From contig CM049321.1 of the NCBI GenBank assembly GCA_026874595.1, positions 46,555,797-46,619,796 on the forward strand: a stretch of 64,000 nt of DNA, read 5' to 3'. Shown piece after piece: positions 11,019-23,994 of the stretch. The notes under the pieces are model-generated. The model made no database searches, was not told the origin of the DNA, and saw only the letters and a list, made by a program, of their open reading frames with translations. Source of the stretch: Sipunculus nudus (lineage: Eukaryota; Annelida; Sipuncula; Golfingiida; Sipunculidae). The position numbers and the translations under genes were made by a program. How positions within the stretch are numbered: position 1 is the stretch's first letter; each line of letters begins with the position of its first letter.

Positions 11019-11802
11019 CTTATTTGTTTGTAAAAAAAAGAGTTATTCCAAGATCGTCGTTGCAGTTAGCAAATTTTCACTGGACTGATTAAAAAAAATG
11101 AAAATATACCCAGGCATTTTTTTTTGTTTACTGACGTATCATTTATCTTTCATGTTTAAAATGCGATTATAAAATTTTACTCGAATAAAAATTAACTTTC
11201 CACGTGAAAAAAAAAAACCCATAACTCTGTGTAAAGTAACATTTTCGGAAAAAGAAACTCCTGTAGAAAACATATATAACTCTGTGGGTATGTACAAATA
11301 TACACCAATGGTAAGCACGCTGGCTCTGTTTACTTCACAATATATTGGCCGCCGGGAATTAGTGACGAATTCAGGTGTTGTGCATTGCTCTGTTTGCAGG
11401 AACCTAATAAAACCGTGTCCACCCATTAGTAACCTATGTAGCTGGTGGTTCATACGCCGACGGGCCGGCAGCTGCTGATTACATATTGAAAAAGCATCAA
11501 ATAAATATTATAATAAATAATCTTTTCTCGCAGGGGGTTGTGTTGAATCAGTATTTAGTTTTGCACAGATGATATTTACTGTACACAACAAAGTTATATC
11601 CTTATTTTCAAACCCTTTCTGTGAAAACAATAACATTGATCAGTTAAACTCTGATTTGTCTAACTTAATCTAATTTGTTACTTGTTAGTAAAATTGCGGT
11701 TTTAAATAATTGCAATAGAATCTCATTGCATGGTTGACCAATTCGTAGAATATAAATGCTGCAAATTATAATTTTTTTAAGTATTATTATGTTTTGTTGC
11801 AG
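10734..11802 (+). other. Putative intron of ZNF locus B with microsatellite and internal repeat
   Basis: Contains (TA)n at about 10974-11016. A second copy of CATTG.TCTGTTTGCAGGAA.CTAATAAAA.CGTGTCCACC is at 11377-11425 (first at 10745-10792). It ends with the acceptor TTGTTGCAG at 11794-11802. Confidence 0.45.
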
Positions 11803-12835
11803 GTGTCACAGAGGAATGGACCCTGCTCCACCAGCACAATGGTCCGGTAGTTTCGTTGAGAAAGAAAATGGCTTCAAGACGGATTCAGATACTTTAGGAC
11901 CGAAAACATTTGGGTGAATGCATAAAGAGGGAACCAAAAAAACAGAAAATACAATCACATGTAAATGAATGCATGGAAGAACTGCTTCGTGGTACAAGGA
12001 TCGTTGAAAAGTGCAGTCAAAGTCCGCTTGAGAACACAAAGAATGCTAATACAGGGAAGGAAACACAAAGTTCTCCTGAAGAAATGTCAGATAAGAAAAG
12101 GGGTAGCCAAAAATACACATGTACTAATATATCAGATGATAAAACACTCTATTCCGACGACTAAACTCAGATTACTGTTCATGATTCGTCAATCGCATCA
12201 GATGAGTATGATGACCCAAGTGACTTCATAAAATCAGAAGATGATTTGAATCCGATGAAGGTAGAAGGCAGAATCGAGAAACAAACGGGGGTTAACCCCT
12301 TTGGATATGGGCATTGTTGCAAACAATTTTCTAAGCGGGATGACCTTAATAAGCACATGAAGACACATGGTACAGACAAATCATATAAGTGTAATCATTG
12401 TGACAAATCTTTCTCATGGCAAAGCAATCTGGAGTCATATCACATACTGGAGAAAAAAATGCTACTCTCAGCAAGGTGGCTTGAAGAATCTTTGAAGACG
12501 CACACTGGAGAAAAACCATTTAATTATTTGCTTTGTGGCAAATGTTTCCCAAGGATGCCGGAGCTGGAGTTGCACACCAGGACACATACCGGAGAAAATC
12601 CATTTAGCTGTGAGCATTGTGGTAAGCGTTTCTCCAAGCAGAGTTACCTAAAGATTCACATAAGGACACACTGGCGAAAGACCGTTTACCTGTGAGCATA
12701 TTGGCAAAGTCTTCACAATAAAGGCTGACTTGAAGTGTTACACCAGGACACATACCGGATAAAAACCATATAGCTGTGAGCAGTGTGGTAAAAGTTTCTC
12801 TCAGCGGAGGGAAACAAAAAAAAATTGTGTCAAAT
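11803..12835 (+). pseudogene. Zinc-finger pseudogene (locus B)
   Basis: Paralogue of locus A with the same acceptor and an ATG at 11816. It is broken by a frameshift near 11917, where the first frame stops after about 33 codons, by an in-frame TAA at about 12162 where A has Pro, and by a frameshift near 12673. The acidic N-terminus keeps IKRE and IKSE motifs. Finger 1 has its first Cys replaced by Tyr; counterparts of A fingers 3-5 are largely missing; a later finger also has Cys to Tyr; the last fingers are out of frame and truncated. The open pieces (11910-12164, 12246-12695) are fragments of one ancestral gene, not separate genes. Confidence 0.88.
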
Positions 12836-13445
12836 GATCCTCTAAAAAAATCACTTCATGTCTCACATGATAACACTTAGTGGATGTTAAATAATATTTA
12901 TTTTTATTTGTCCAAGTCATTTGATGATCAATGATCAAAGCAGGGAATATACTGGAGAAATATTAACTTTATAAATATTTTTCTCTGAACCGATCGCTCC
13001 TAATGACACATGTAGACTCTTGACACCAGAAAAAAATGATAGTTACGTGACAATGATATGACAGTAATGTGACAACTGAGCGACCATAAATATGGCCGTT
13101 AACTGGTTATTGTAAACAGGGCAGTTTCACACTTGCATTAGAGAAAGGATGTGCTTATGATGTCTTGTGATGTGGAATGCTAAATGTGTTAGTTGATTTA
13201 AAATTGAACGACACTTTGTTGGCAAAAAGAACCATTTTTACAACATCAATTGTACTGTTATTATTATTATTATTATTATTATTAATATAAATTGAGATAG
13301 TTGAAGCAAAATTAGACTGCTAATATCTTTTCCTTCCAGAACAAGACGGGTTATTGATCTAAACATATCACTACATAAGCACTTTATCGCTATGCTTATA
13401 TAGAGACCCTCCCCCTTCGGAGGAACATACTTTGATATCACTGCG
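12836..13445 (+). repeat. 3' flank of locus B, start of tandem duplication unit 1
   Basis: Shared with locus C at 21700-22260 (CAAATGATCCTCTAAAAAA, CTTCATGTCTCACATGATAA, GAGCGACCATAAATATGGCC) at high identity. Contains a trinucleotide (ATT)n tract at 13256-13283, shorter in the second copy. Confidence 0.8.
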
Positions 13446-15161
13446 AAAGTGGCTTAATTTAATCAAATTACTTAATGTGAATAAATCGGCCTCATAACAG
13501 ATCCGCTCGTTATCAAAAGTTGGTAAAACCGATACTCTTGAAGCAGAGGTGTGGATTATACTTACTCCTAGCACTTTGTACTATTTACATACATGGCCGA
13601 ATTCCAGATTTAAGCGCACTACTCTCATAACACCCGAGTGCCAAATTTGACCAAAAAACTGAAAGAGTTATGAATGTACTTGGTGTTAAAAATATATTTT
13701 TTGGCAAATACTTGGACCAGTAATATGATTTAGAGACCACCGCCTCACGAAATTTGAAAAAAAAGAATCTGTAAACAAGATAAGTGACAACTTGAAAATT
13801 CAGAGAATTCCTATGTGGCCGTTTTTTTTATACAAAGTTAACAGATAACCCTATCTTGATGGATGCACAAGAAACAATAAATTATCAATATCCATGGCAA
13901 GAACCCGAGAAAAAGAGTGTCAATCGTTACTTGCATTTCGGCCATCAGCCAACATAGAGTGATTGTTGTAGAAATGAAGGACAGCCATTGACGATTTACT
14001 TACCTTTCGTTTACCTGCCATGCAAAACTTAAAGTTATCGGATAATACATGTTTACATTTCGATGTACATTTATATATTTAGAATCATCAGTTCAAGGCT
14101 TGTGGTTATAATGATAAAATAATTATTAGGTAAACGCTCTAGCCAAATGCTCGGGTTCAAATCTTTTTTCATTAACAGTAGGAGTACCCAGTTTGTCGAA
14201 CAACGGAACCTAAAGGACATTACTGATTGTTAGCTTTGTTCGTGATTCCTGTTACAAAATTACAATTTAACACAAGTAAGTATATTGAAGTCATGCTAAA
14301 ATGCGGGGCTCCTTTATGTTTACAAAGCACCACCGGATGTTTCACTCTCTAAGAATAAGCTGAATCATGCGCCCCTGAACCACATCGGCATCACGTACAC
14401 GATGTGTCAATTACAAACATCGCTTTCGCAGGCAGAGATACTTTTATTGCAGATGAAAAGAGTGAATACAGATTAAACGTACAGCATATAGCCTAAGCTG
14501 GATTAAGTATATATCTGAAATTTAAATAATCCGAGACTTGATATTTTCTCCAGAGAACGTTGAAGCCGAAAATCTTAAGGCAGATACATGCATTATGAAA
14601 TAATTTAACCATGACATTACCTTGCACAACATAAATATGCATAATAAATATAACAACATATGGCGTTTGTAAAAATCTTGTTACAATGTAGGCCCGTACG
14701 TAGTTCGCGTGATTTTCTCTAAAATTATAAATTATAAATCCAGTCTTTTTTTCGCACAGCGTATTTCGTAAACGATATGATAAAAAGGGGTTGAATCTAT
14801 ACGCAACTCAACAGTTTCATTTTATAATAAAACGTGGATGTTTTCGTGTTGATGAGATATCTCCTGAAATTCAGCTTTGATATCGTCAGAACTGGTGAAC
14901 ATATATAATGAATTGTGTGTAACCACTATATTCTTAATATATACAGAATTTCGATAATTTAAATGCATAATAGTGCATAATCTCATTGAAGACAGCATTT
15001 TAAAAGCTGGGGAGCATATAATAATGCTCGAATATACGCTGGACGTATAACAACATGTTTCCCTTTCCATATCTGCTATCTAAGTACGCGTATTCTTTAA
15101 AGGGTTTCACTGAAACCGATAACTTGACACATGCGTATTTTTTTTCAAGAAATGTCACATT
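13446..15161. repeat. Duplicated DNA downstream of TRIM-1
   Basis: Collinear with 22260-23994 at high identity (offset about 8.8 kb). It contains the 3' UTR and intergenic region of the TRIM gene on the - strand. No independent gene is seen. Confidence 0.8.
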
Positions 15162-17002
15162 TTATAACCACTTATATAAAGACAGGGACGATCCGTTTGC
15201 CACCCAAAGGTATGGGAACTTGCATGCAATATACCATGGCTCTTCTATTCCATCGTCCTCCGTTAACAGATTACCCAGGAATGAGCCATCGTTTAGTGAG
15301 AACTTGGATATACACTGCCTCCCATTGTCAGCGACCAGAAGTGTGTCAGTGCCAAGGATTGACACGTCAAACGGGGCGATCAAGCTTCCCCCACATTCCC
15401 CTTCTCTTAGTATATACAGCAGGGAACCTTCGGCGTCATACACCAACACTTCTCCCACTGTTGCCCGCGCTACAACGGTCAAATTGGATCCGGCATGCGG
15501 CACAACTCTCATAAATCCCGGTGATATATAGGTCATCTCCGTGCCTTTGTCATCCTTTCCACATCTGTACACCCCATACTCTCCGAAACGATTTTCTGCT
15601 AACAGAAACGAATTCAATGTCTTGTTATATACCATTGAACATATACTCCCATGCAGCTGCTTTATATTGCTGACCTCCCGTTTGAAGCTGTCGATGTCAA
15701 TACTAATAATTGTCTGGTTGTCGGAACACAGAATCTCTAGTGTCCCGTCATGTGTTGTTATCCATTTCACTCTATTTGCATCCCCAGTACTGGCACAGTG
15801 GTATCCTCCCAGCACTCGTCCGTCTGTATCGTACCTGATAACGTGATCGCTTCCGTATATGGCGACTAAAGCTGAACAGTCTTCCAGCACCTCGAGCCCT
15901 GCACAACTTTTCTTCTTGCTTGTCCATTGTAATGTGGGCTTCCCCATACCCATGGCTTGACGAACCCTTAGGTAATTCCGGTGCAAATCAGCAGACACAC
16001 TTTCAGACTGGCTCCCAATCATAAAATGAGAGTGCTCAATGCTTTTGGTACCAGATGCAGGTAATGGCCTTTCACAATCTTCCCTAGCTTTCTTCAGCTT
16101 TTTGCGTAGCTTAGCTTTAATGATTGTAAAGTTGGATATACGCCCGTATGCCTTCCCTTTGTTTGATCTGTAAAGTTTAAGGTCTTGCCCGGTCAATGAA
16201 TGTTTATAATTCTCAGCGGCGAGTGATTTCTTCCTACCTTCAGTATTTTGTAAGCGGTAGTTTTTATATGTGTCGGTGATCTGGGTATCTATGGTGTCTT
16301 TCATGATCTCTCCTGCAACTGTGAGAAGAGCACAATTTTCCTTAAGATACTGCTCCTCTGCTTCTTGGATAGTGTCCATCTTGGCTTTCTTCCTTTGGTA
16401 TATATCTTGTAAATGCTCCAGGTCCTGTTCAACGGAAGTTTCAAGTCTGTTTACACCTTCCTCTAACTGGACAGTTTCATGTTTTTCGTGGATACGAGAA
16501 AAAATGCAGTCTACGCATAGCCCTACCCAGCACGTGGTACATACATGAGTGACCTTACTTCCATGTAATTCACAAAGCTCAGTAATGACGTCATGACCAT
16601 TTAACATATCAGACTTTTCGTGAAACTGGTAACAAACCTCACACAGTCGTTTATCGCAAGTGACGCATTTCACTATTGCATGCGAACTTTAACCTTTGGG
16701 CGTGCAGCCTTGGCATACTAATGGATCGCCCATTTGTGACATCATTTCTTCCAATTCAAAAACTATGAGGTCGTTTGGAAGACCATCAATGCCATTTCCT
16801 GGTATTTTTTTTGCCGGCGGCAAATTGGGCAATCCACGGTCGTCTTGTTTTTCCCTGCTTCTATCCAAGCTGCCAGGCATGATCGACAAAAAGAGTGAAA
16901 ACAATGTAGACCTTTAGGCATTCGACCACTCTTATTTTCTAAACATATGGCACAGTCAAGGATGCTTTGTAACCTTGGTTTGGTAGGAAAAGCGGTTGCC
17001 AT
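15162..17002 (-). pseudogene. TRIM-NHL pseudogene (TRIM-1)
   Basis: Collinear paralogue of TRIM-2 (about 94% identical over the last 503 codons). Reading on the - strand, the RING (C17..C61) is intact from the ATG at 17002, then an A-run shorter by one base than in TRIM-2 (near 16803-16812) shifts the frame. The restored phase is then cut by TAA at 16689-16691 where TRIM-2 has Gln, between the two halves of B-box 1. The remaining 503-codon frame down to 15162 (B-boxes, coiled coil, propeller) is fully open. A RING-less product from an internal Met is conceivable, but the simplest reading is recent pseudogenisation. The A-run shift could be a sequencing error; the TAA is a plain substitution. 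Confidence 0.85.
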
Positions 17003-18000
17003 TCTCTAAAATAAAAAAGCAATATCAAACATTATGTCAGTTAAATACTAATGATCGAAATAACCTCTTCTTTTTAATACCGTTTTATACAGTCACAAGG
17101 ATGCCCCCACCACGGAGGTTTCTCGGTAAATATTTATGCAAGTATATGGAGAAAAAAATCATATTTATACAAGTTTGATATACAGTCATGATTTACAGAC
17201 ACATAAAGGTAGATAATAGGAACATACTGCAGTTAATAATTTGTTCAAATATAGTAGAGGACACATCTAACCCAGTTCGACAGGCATACATAACCAAAAT
17301 GGGTACACGCGGTATGAAAAGGGGCAGATATGATACGACGACAGCTTTTAATGACAGCGGGTGTTAGACAGGTGTCACATATATCGTGTTACAGGTTACG
17401 GGTTATAGTTGACTATACTGCAGGTGCATTGAATATGTGGAGTGAAGTGAGAGTTGTTTACAACGGCCAAGATGTGCGATATTATGATAAACGTATGTCA
17501 GTCTAGATAGTAGGAAAAACTACCTACCGGTTCTATCTTTGGTCGAGTCGGGATTTACTGAGCTGTTATTTCAGATTTACCACATTTGTTTGCTACCTAC
17601 TTTTGCCCTTGCGAACACAATGAGCCTTCGAACAAATATCAAATAAAAATGAACGGCCTGTTATATATATTTGTTACTGTCATCTACTCGGTCAGTAAGT
17701 CGAACTGGTCATGGTCCAATATTAACTCCTACTTTGTAATATAGTTTTTAAATGGGTGATGAATTACCCTTTCGATAACGACGTTCATTTATCAGAGTTT
17801 ATTATCTTAATCCTAAAATCTGGTCTACCTCCTCCGAAATATGCGGTCGCCGTTATCTGATCATTAGTGAATCTGGCTGTTCGTTTTAGGCTGACATATG
17901 AGCATACTGATAGTCGGGGATAATATATTTTTTTTAATCAGAACAAATTATATAGCTCGGTGTGTATTCTGGCATTTCGATTAAGCTCCTGTATATGTGA
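17003..18000 (-). repeat. Upstream region of TRIM-1, duplicated
   Basis: The acceptor TTTTAG sits 3 nt before the TRIM-1 ATG, implying a 5' UTR intron. Homology with 25837-26825 continues to about 17990 and then ends. Promoter position is not evident. Confidence 0.6.
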
Positions 18001-18263
18001 TTATTTTCCTATATGTTATTTTCTCGATACATGGTCTAGTCCAAACATACGTCTTTATCTATTTTACTCGATTTCCTCTCAGAGAGTTAGATAGAGTGTC
18101 ACGGTATAATTCAATTAAACCCTTAAAGGGTCATAAGTAGGAGCAATATTATGCCTGTTATTTCACATTATCAATTCAGTTTTGCGTTATACAAATGTTT
18201 TCCAGCAAAATCATCCCAGCACACATTCTCAGCACCTAGCATACGGCTGTTAAACACCTTATT
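18001..18263. other. Unique sequence, no feature recognised
   Basis: Start of the ~2.65-kb stretch present only in duplication unit 1. Confidence 0.4.
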
Positions 18264-18757
18264 AAACACAGTCATGTGTATGTGTTTACCTTAACAAGGC
18301 CGTCTGACCGGAGGTGCCATTGTGAGCCGCAACACACCATGTTTCAGCCAGCGAGAACATGTATTACATTTCATGGGCCAAGTCAGTCAGTGCTTCTTCT
18401 GATTAAAACGTGTTGTGGCCGGGCGATACACGCGCTGTGTTTATGTTTACACTTGTGATCGCGCCAAAAAAACTCTACCTGCCAAAATATTGCCTTGAAA
18501 CCTTTTGCTTTCTCTGGTAAACGAGTGTTAAAATAGTGGACCGGGCGCGATCGCAGGTGTCAACATAAACACAGTGCGTGGGGCCGTGTGCATCGCGGAG
18601 CCATAGCACGTGTCAGTCAGGAGATGCCTCGACTGACTTGGCCCAAAAATGTAATACATGTTCCCGCTGGCTAATACATCACGTGTTAAGGTTCATATTG
18701 GACCCTCATGTCACCTGGCCTTGTTATGGTAAACAGACACACGTGGACTGTGTTTAC
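18264..18757. mobile_element. Foldback / inverted-repeat element with ~200-bp arms
   Basis: The left arm 18264-18465 and the reverse complement of 18544-18757 match along their length: AAACACAGTC ends, AACAAGGCC, GAACATGTATTACATTT, GGGCCAAGTCAGTC, CTGTGTTTATGTT, GATCGCGCC. They are separated by a ~78-bp loop. It has no coding capacity and is therefore a MITE or foldback element. Target-site duplications are not obvious. Confidence 0.75.
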
Positions 18758-18869
18758 TTTTAATATTTACTCCTTTGTTATTCCTGACAAACCGAAAAAG
18801 CACTAATGTTTCCAAATATTTAATTTTTTATTTTTTTTCTTCAAAATCTGTAAGATATCACGACAAACC

Positions 18870-19117
18870 AAGGCGAGGACACTTTACGACATTTCCTCTT
18901 GGCACTGAAGAGAGAGGCGGGAAATTGCATTGGTTTTGGACACGAAAAGTGGTTTGAACAACATCTTGATTTTTAGATATAGGAAAAAGTTTTTTCCTCT
19001 GTTTCCCTGCTTCTGTCCAAGCTAACAAAACCTGGTTTGAACAACATCTTGATTTTTAAATGTAGGAAAAAGTTTTTTTCCTCTGTTTCCCTGCTTCTGT
19101 CCAAGCTAACAAAACCT
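18870..19117 (-). pseudogene. Possible TRIM RING remnant with an 83-bp tandem duplication
   Basis: 18951-19033 is repeated at 19034-19117 with few changes. Each unit read on the - strand encodes LAWTEAGKQ, which matches LAAWIEAGKN of the TRIM RING (the TRIM DNA shares CCCTGCTTCT.TCCAAGCT). Further upstream on + (18880-18950) a weak match to the rest of the RING/linker DNA is possible. A third, decayed TRIM copy would fit, but only the short motif is firm. Confidence 0.4.
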
Positions 19118-20657
19118 CAGCTAAATGACGGCAGAAATACAAACAGATTTTAATCATGGACAGAGTGTTGTTTTTCTATAGGAATCTTACAAGACCTTGA
19201 CTGATCCTGATAAATCTTAAAGGAATGGTGTTTGGATAGCGGAGTATAATAAATTATGGGAAATATAACCCTCATTTCTGATAACAGGGGCGTGTTACTG
19301 TTTTTTCATAAGAATCTTACAAGTTAGTTTGTGGCTTATTAGTATCATGTTAGTTTTAATATGAATCTTTTAAGTACTTATAAGGAAAACCCCTACGGGA
19401 TAGGAGAAGTTAGAGTTCTAACTGTATATTAAATTTTAGATTCGTAGGTCCAATAGTTTCAAAACGTGCCCTGTAAACGCAAATCCGAAAGGACAGATAA
19501 AGGACCTTCTCTATAACTGGGATGACTAAGAGTCAGCTGAGCTGAACTTGGCTGATGTACAAAATTTCGGAGGTAAAAATGGTTAAGTTAGTACTGACTA
19601 TATTGAAAGTTACAGGTGGCAGGGACTGATTTTCAATTTGGAAAGTGTAAACATCACAATCCAGCAGCAAACTGAATGTGATCGACAGTTAGTTTAGAAA
19701 AAAAATTCTGACTAGGTTATTTCGGCCAGATTAATGTTAATGGGTTCGATAAAAGGGGATTTGATAATAAATTTTTAACATTAACTAATAATTTTTAATA
19801 TCATTCCAAAACTGACAATGCATCAATTTGTTTTGAACAGTTTAATGCTCCATAATATAGCTGCTACTAAGCAGGTACACATAAAAAATATATATACATG
19901 GAGGAAAGCGAACATTCATCAATAAAATTGATGCAGTCAACTTCAAACTAAAATATATTCTTAAAACCTTTCCAGTTCAACATGAATTACCTTTGATATC
20001 AATGCAGATTCATTTTTTTAAAAGGGGCCTAAAATAAAGCAGTACAAGATCAACATTTATTCATTTATGACTCACTGGTCACTGAGTACTCAGACGCTAC
20101 AGGTGGCGTAACCGTATGATGAAAGTGCAACCCATTATTTAACCATGAAGCCAAAAAAGTATGTACCGGAATAATAAAGCATTTTGTATTGCAAAACACA
20201 CAATACATCAACAGTATCTACACTCTCCAAGTGGCTGTGTAGTATACATACAGAGCCAAGGTCACTTCGTTGATTTATCCAACGGACGGAGCGAATACAA
20301 ATGGTAGACGCTGCTAATCTGCTGACCAACCCAGCTGAAATTTAATGCACCTTGCAGGTTGAACATTTGCGTGCGTAACTAGGCGGTCTTTCCAATGGGA
20401 AACTCCTAGCAGTGATGGTGTAACACCTGGACAAAACTACGGGTCTTTTATATTTATTTTTATATTTTAAGCCTGCGTATCGCCAGTCAAATCCCCGCTT
20501 AAAGAAGCCATGATATGCGTGTTGTCTTTACATATTTCTGTTGTAAAAATTAACTTCTGTTTCTAATAAAGGGCGATTGGGTCAGGTATACGAAGGCATG
20601 AGAGTGATTAATATATCCTGGTCTGGATATGTCTGTCACGTTCATGACATGACAAGG
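19118..20657. other. No gene recognised
   Basis: Unique to duplication unit 1; AT-rich with only short open frames. Confidence 0.5.
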
Positions 20658-21526
20658 GGAAAGCGTCGATCAATATTCGCTCATTCCTTTGAAAATACAA
20701 CACATAATCTCGTTTGGTATATTCAGCTTTTATATCCTTCGGAGCCACAATTGGGACTATATAAATGATAATGTATGGGGGTTTTCTGGTGTCTTCAGGC
20801 TACATTAGGAATAGGTGCAGAAAATATCTGAACAGTTCCAGAAAGCGTTGGCCCATTTTGCTAGGGATTCCGATTTTTTTCCAGAGGAGGGTCAGAAGAC
20901 ATTTAACCTCAAACAATATATATATATATATATATGTCAACTAAATGTATATTATCACTGGGCCATCGAGAGGTCCCGAACCCACCCAGTCCACCCCAAG
21001 GGTTGGGGTTGCTCTACCGCCATATCGGCTTCTGATAAACGACCAGATTACTGACTGTCAGAGTGCCTTTATTTCTAGGTCTGAGAAAGGCATTAACAGG
21101 CCCCCTGAGGATGCAAATATTTTCGTCATTTTTGAGAACGCTTTATGGCCCACAGGTAGACTGTCAATTGACATAAACCAGACTAATCATTAGAATTTGT
21201 GTGTACTTTCTAACAACACCGAACATGAGTGAGCGAGAAACGTTCCGTGTTAACTCAGTATATTGGTAAACCCCTCAGCATGTTTGTTGAATTTCTGACC
21301 GCATGAATACAGGTAGGCTCGGACGGGTTATCAGTCGAGCAAACTTATACGCGCTACAGAAAATGACTCGTTACCATAGAGACGGGGTTTCAGTTTGGGT
21401 TGTGAGTTTACAGGTATTCTCTTGATTTAATTCATCATTCATAGCATAATGTTGTTATGCTGTTAACCACAATATGAATGCAACATTATGGAAGACCACT
21501 GTGTTGCATTCCTTGATATTGCTTGT
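20658..21526. repeat. Block X, first copy
   Basis: Collinear with 27036-28164 (TCGATCAATAT.CGCTCATTC at the start, GATATTGCTTGT at the end); copy 2 has an extra ~250 bp in the middle. Contains a (TA)n tract at about 20918-20936. It holds no recognised gene apart from the tRNA-like segment listed separately. Confidence 0.8.
20968..21027 (-). repeat. tRNA-like SINE head
   Basis: On the - strand TGGCGGTAGAGC (box A-like, 21011-21022) and GGTTCGGGACC (box B-like, 20972-20982) are 28 nt apart with a CCCCA..TGGGG hairpin between. It does not fold as a full tRNA, so it is probably a tRNA-derived SINE remnant. Confidence 0.4.
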
Positions 21527-21754
21527 GGCAAAGGTTTCACGCTAAAATGGAAGCTGAAGGGTCACATTAGATCACATACTGGAGAAAAACCATTTACATG
21601 TGAGAAGTGTGGCAAATCATTTGCTGATCAAAGTACCCATATTACTCAGGTCAAGATGCATAATAGGGAAACAAAACACTTAAGAAATGTGTCAAATGAT
21701 CCTCTAAAAAAAAAACACTTCATGTCTCACATGATAATACTCAGAGGATGTTAA
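21488..21754 (+). pseudogene. Zinc-finger remnant fused to block X (locus C)
   Basis: An 88-codon ATG frame whose first ~13 codons are block-X DNA and the remainder corresponds to fingers 9 and 10 of locus A. The junction falls at 21526 in mid-finger, so the first finger lacks its first Cys. In the second finger the first zinc-binding His is replaced by Gln (ITQVKMH against NAHVKMH in A). Neither finger should bind zinc normally. It is a truncated duplicate, not a gene. Confidence 0.82.
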
Positions 21755-23648
21755 CTAACATTTATTTTTGTTTGTCCACTGTTGCAGATCATTTGATGAT
21801 CAATGATCAAAACAGGAAATATGCTAGAGAAATATTAACTTAATAAATATTTTTCTCTGGACCGATTGTCCTAATGACACATGTGGACTCATATTTGACA
21901 TCAGAAAAAAAATGATATGACAGTAATGTGATAACTGAGCGACCATAAATATGGCCGTTAACTGGTTATTGTAAGCAGGGCAGTTTCACACTTACATTAG
22001 AGAAAGGATGTGCTTATGATGTCTTGTAAAGAACCATTTTTACAACATCAATTGTATAATTATTATTATCATTATTAATATAAATATAGATAGTTGAAAC
22101 AAAATTAGACTGCTAAAATCTTTTCCTTCCGGAACAAGACGGGTTATTGATCTAAACATACCACCCCATAAGCACAATATACCTATGCTTATATAGAGAC
22201 CCCCCACCCCCCCCCCCCCCCCGGGTCCCTTTGGAGGAACGTACTTGGATATCACTGCTGGAGTGGCTTAATTTAATCAAATTACTTAATGTGAATAAAT
22301 CGGCGTCATAACAGATCCGCTCGTTATCAAAAGTTTGTAAAACCGATTCTCTTGAAGCAGAGGTGTGGATGATACTTACTCCTTGTGCTTTTGTACTTTT
22401 TACATCCATGGCCGAATACCAGATTTAAGCGCACTACTCTCATAACTCCCGAGTGCCAAATTTGACCAAAAAACATGAAAGAGTCAAGAATGTACTTGGT
22501 GTAAAAAAAATCTTTTGGCCAATACTAGAGCAAAATACGACTTTGGACCAGTAATGTGATTTAGAGACCACCGCCTCACGATATTTGAAAAAAAAAATTC
22601 TGTAAACAAGAAAAGTGTCAACTTGAAAATTCAGAGAATTCCTATGTGGCCGTTTTTTTTACAAAGTTAACAGATAACCCTATCTTGATGGATGCACAAG
22701 AAACCATAAATTATCAATATCCATGGCAAGAACCCGAGAACGAGAGTGTCAATCGTTACTTGCATTTCGGCCAACAGCCAACATAGAGTGATTGTTGTAG
22801 AAATGAAGGTCAGTCATTGACGATTTACTTACCTTTCGTTTACCTGGCATGCAAAACTTAAAGTTATCGGATAATACATGTTTACATTTCGATGTACATT
22901 TATATATTTAGAATCATCAGTTCAAGGCTTGTGGTTAAAATGATCAAATAATTATTAGGTAAACGCGATAGCCAAATGCTCGGGTTCAAATCTCATTATA
23001 TTTACATTAGGGATACCCAGTTTGTAGGACAACGGGACCTAAAGGACATTAGTGATTGTTAGCTTTGTACGTGATTCCTGTTACAAAATTCTAATTTAAA
23101 TACAAGTGAGTATATTAAAGTCATGCTAAAATGCGGGGTTCCTTTATGTTTACAAAGGACCACCGGATGTTACACTCTCTAAGAAAAAGCTGAATCATGC
23201 GCCCCTGAACCACATCGGCATCACGTACACGATGTGTCATTTACAAATATCGCTTTCGCAGGCAGAGATACTTTTATTGCAGATGAAAAGAATGAATACA
23301 GATTAAACGTACAGCATAAAGCCTAAGCCGGATTAAGCATGAAATCCGAAATTTAAATAAATAGAGACTTGATATTTTCTCCAGAGAACGTTGAAGCCGA
23401 AAATCCTAAGGCAGATACATGCATTATGAAATTATTTAACCATGACATTACCTTGCACAACATAAATATGCATAATAAAATATAACAACATATGGCGTTT
23501 GTAAAAATCTTGTTACAATATAGGCCCATACGTAGTTCGCGTGATTTTCTCTATAATTATATATTATAAATCCAGTCTTTTTTTTCGCACAACGTACATC
23601 GTAAACGATATGATTAAAAGGGGTTGAATCTATACGCAACTCAACAGT
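21755..23648. repeat. Second-copy flanks between ZNF-C and TRIM-2
   Basis: Collinear with 12860-14815. Includes a poly-C tract (about 22201-22222) much longer than in copy 1. No separate gene recognised. Confidence 0.75.
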
Positions 23649-23654
23649 TTTATT
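23649..23654 (-). terminator. Candidate poly(A) signal of TRIM-2
   Basis: TTTATT on + (AATAAA on the transcript strand), about 340 nt after the TRIM-2 stop. The matching place in TRIM-1 reads TTTCATT, so the signal is absent there. Confidence 0.4.
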
Positions 23655-23994
23655 TTATAATAAAACGTGGATGTTTTCGTGTTGATGAGATATCTCCTGA
23701 AATTCAGCTTTGATATCGTCAGAACTGGTGAACATATATAATGAATTGTGTGTAACCACTATATTCTTAATATATACAGAATTTCGATCATTTATATGCT
23801 TAATAATCCATAATCTCATTGAAGACAACATTTTAAAAGCTTGGGGCATATAATAATGCTCGAATATACACTGGACGTATAACAACATGTTTCCCTTTCC
23901 ATATCTGCTATCTAAGTACGCATATTCTATAAAGGGTTTCATTGAAACCGATAAGTTGACACTTGCGTATGTTTTTTTCAAGAAATGTCACATT

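Noticed and set aside
16270-16548. Frames antisense to both TRIM genes (also 25103-25381)
   Set aside because: Identical shadows of the conserved coiled-coil code, without independent support.
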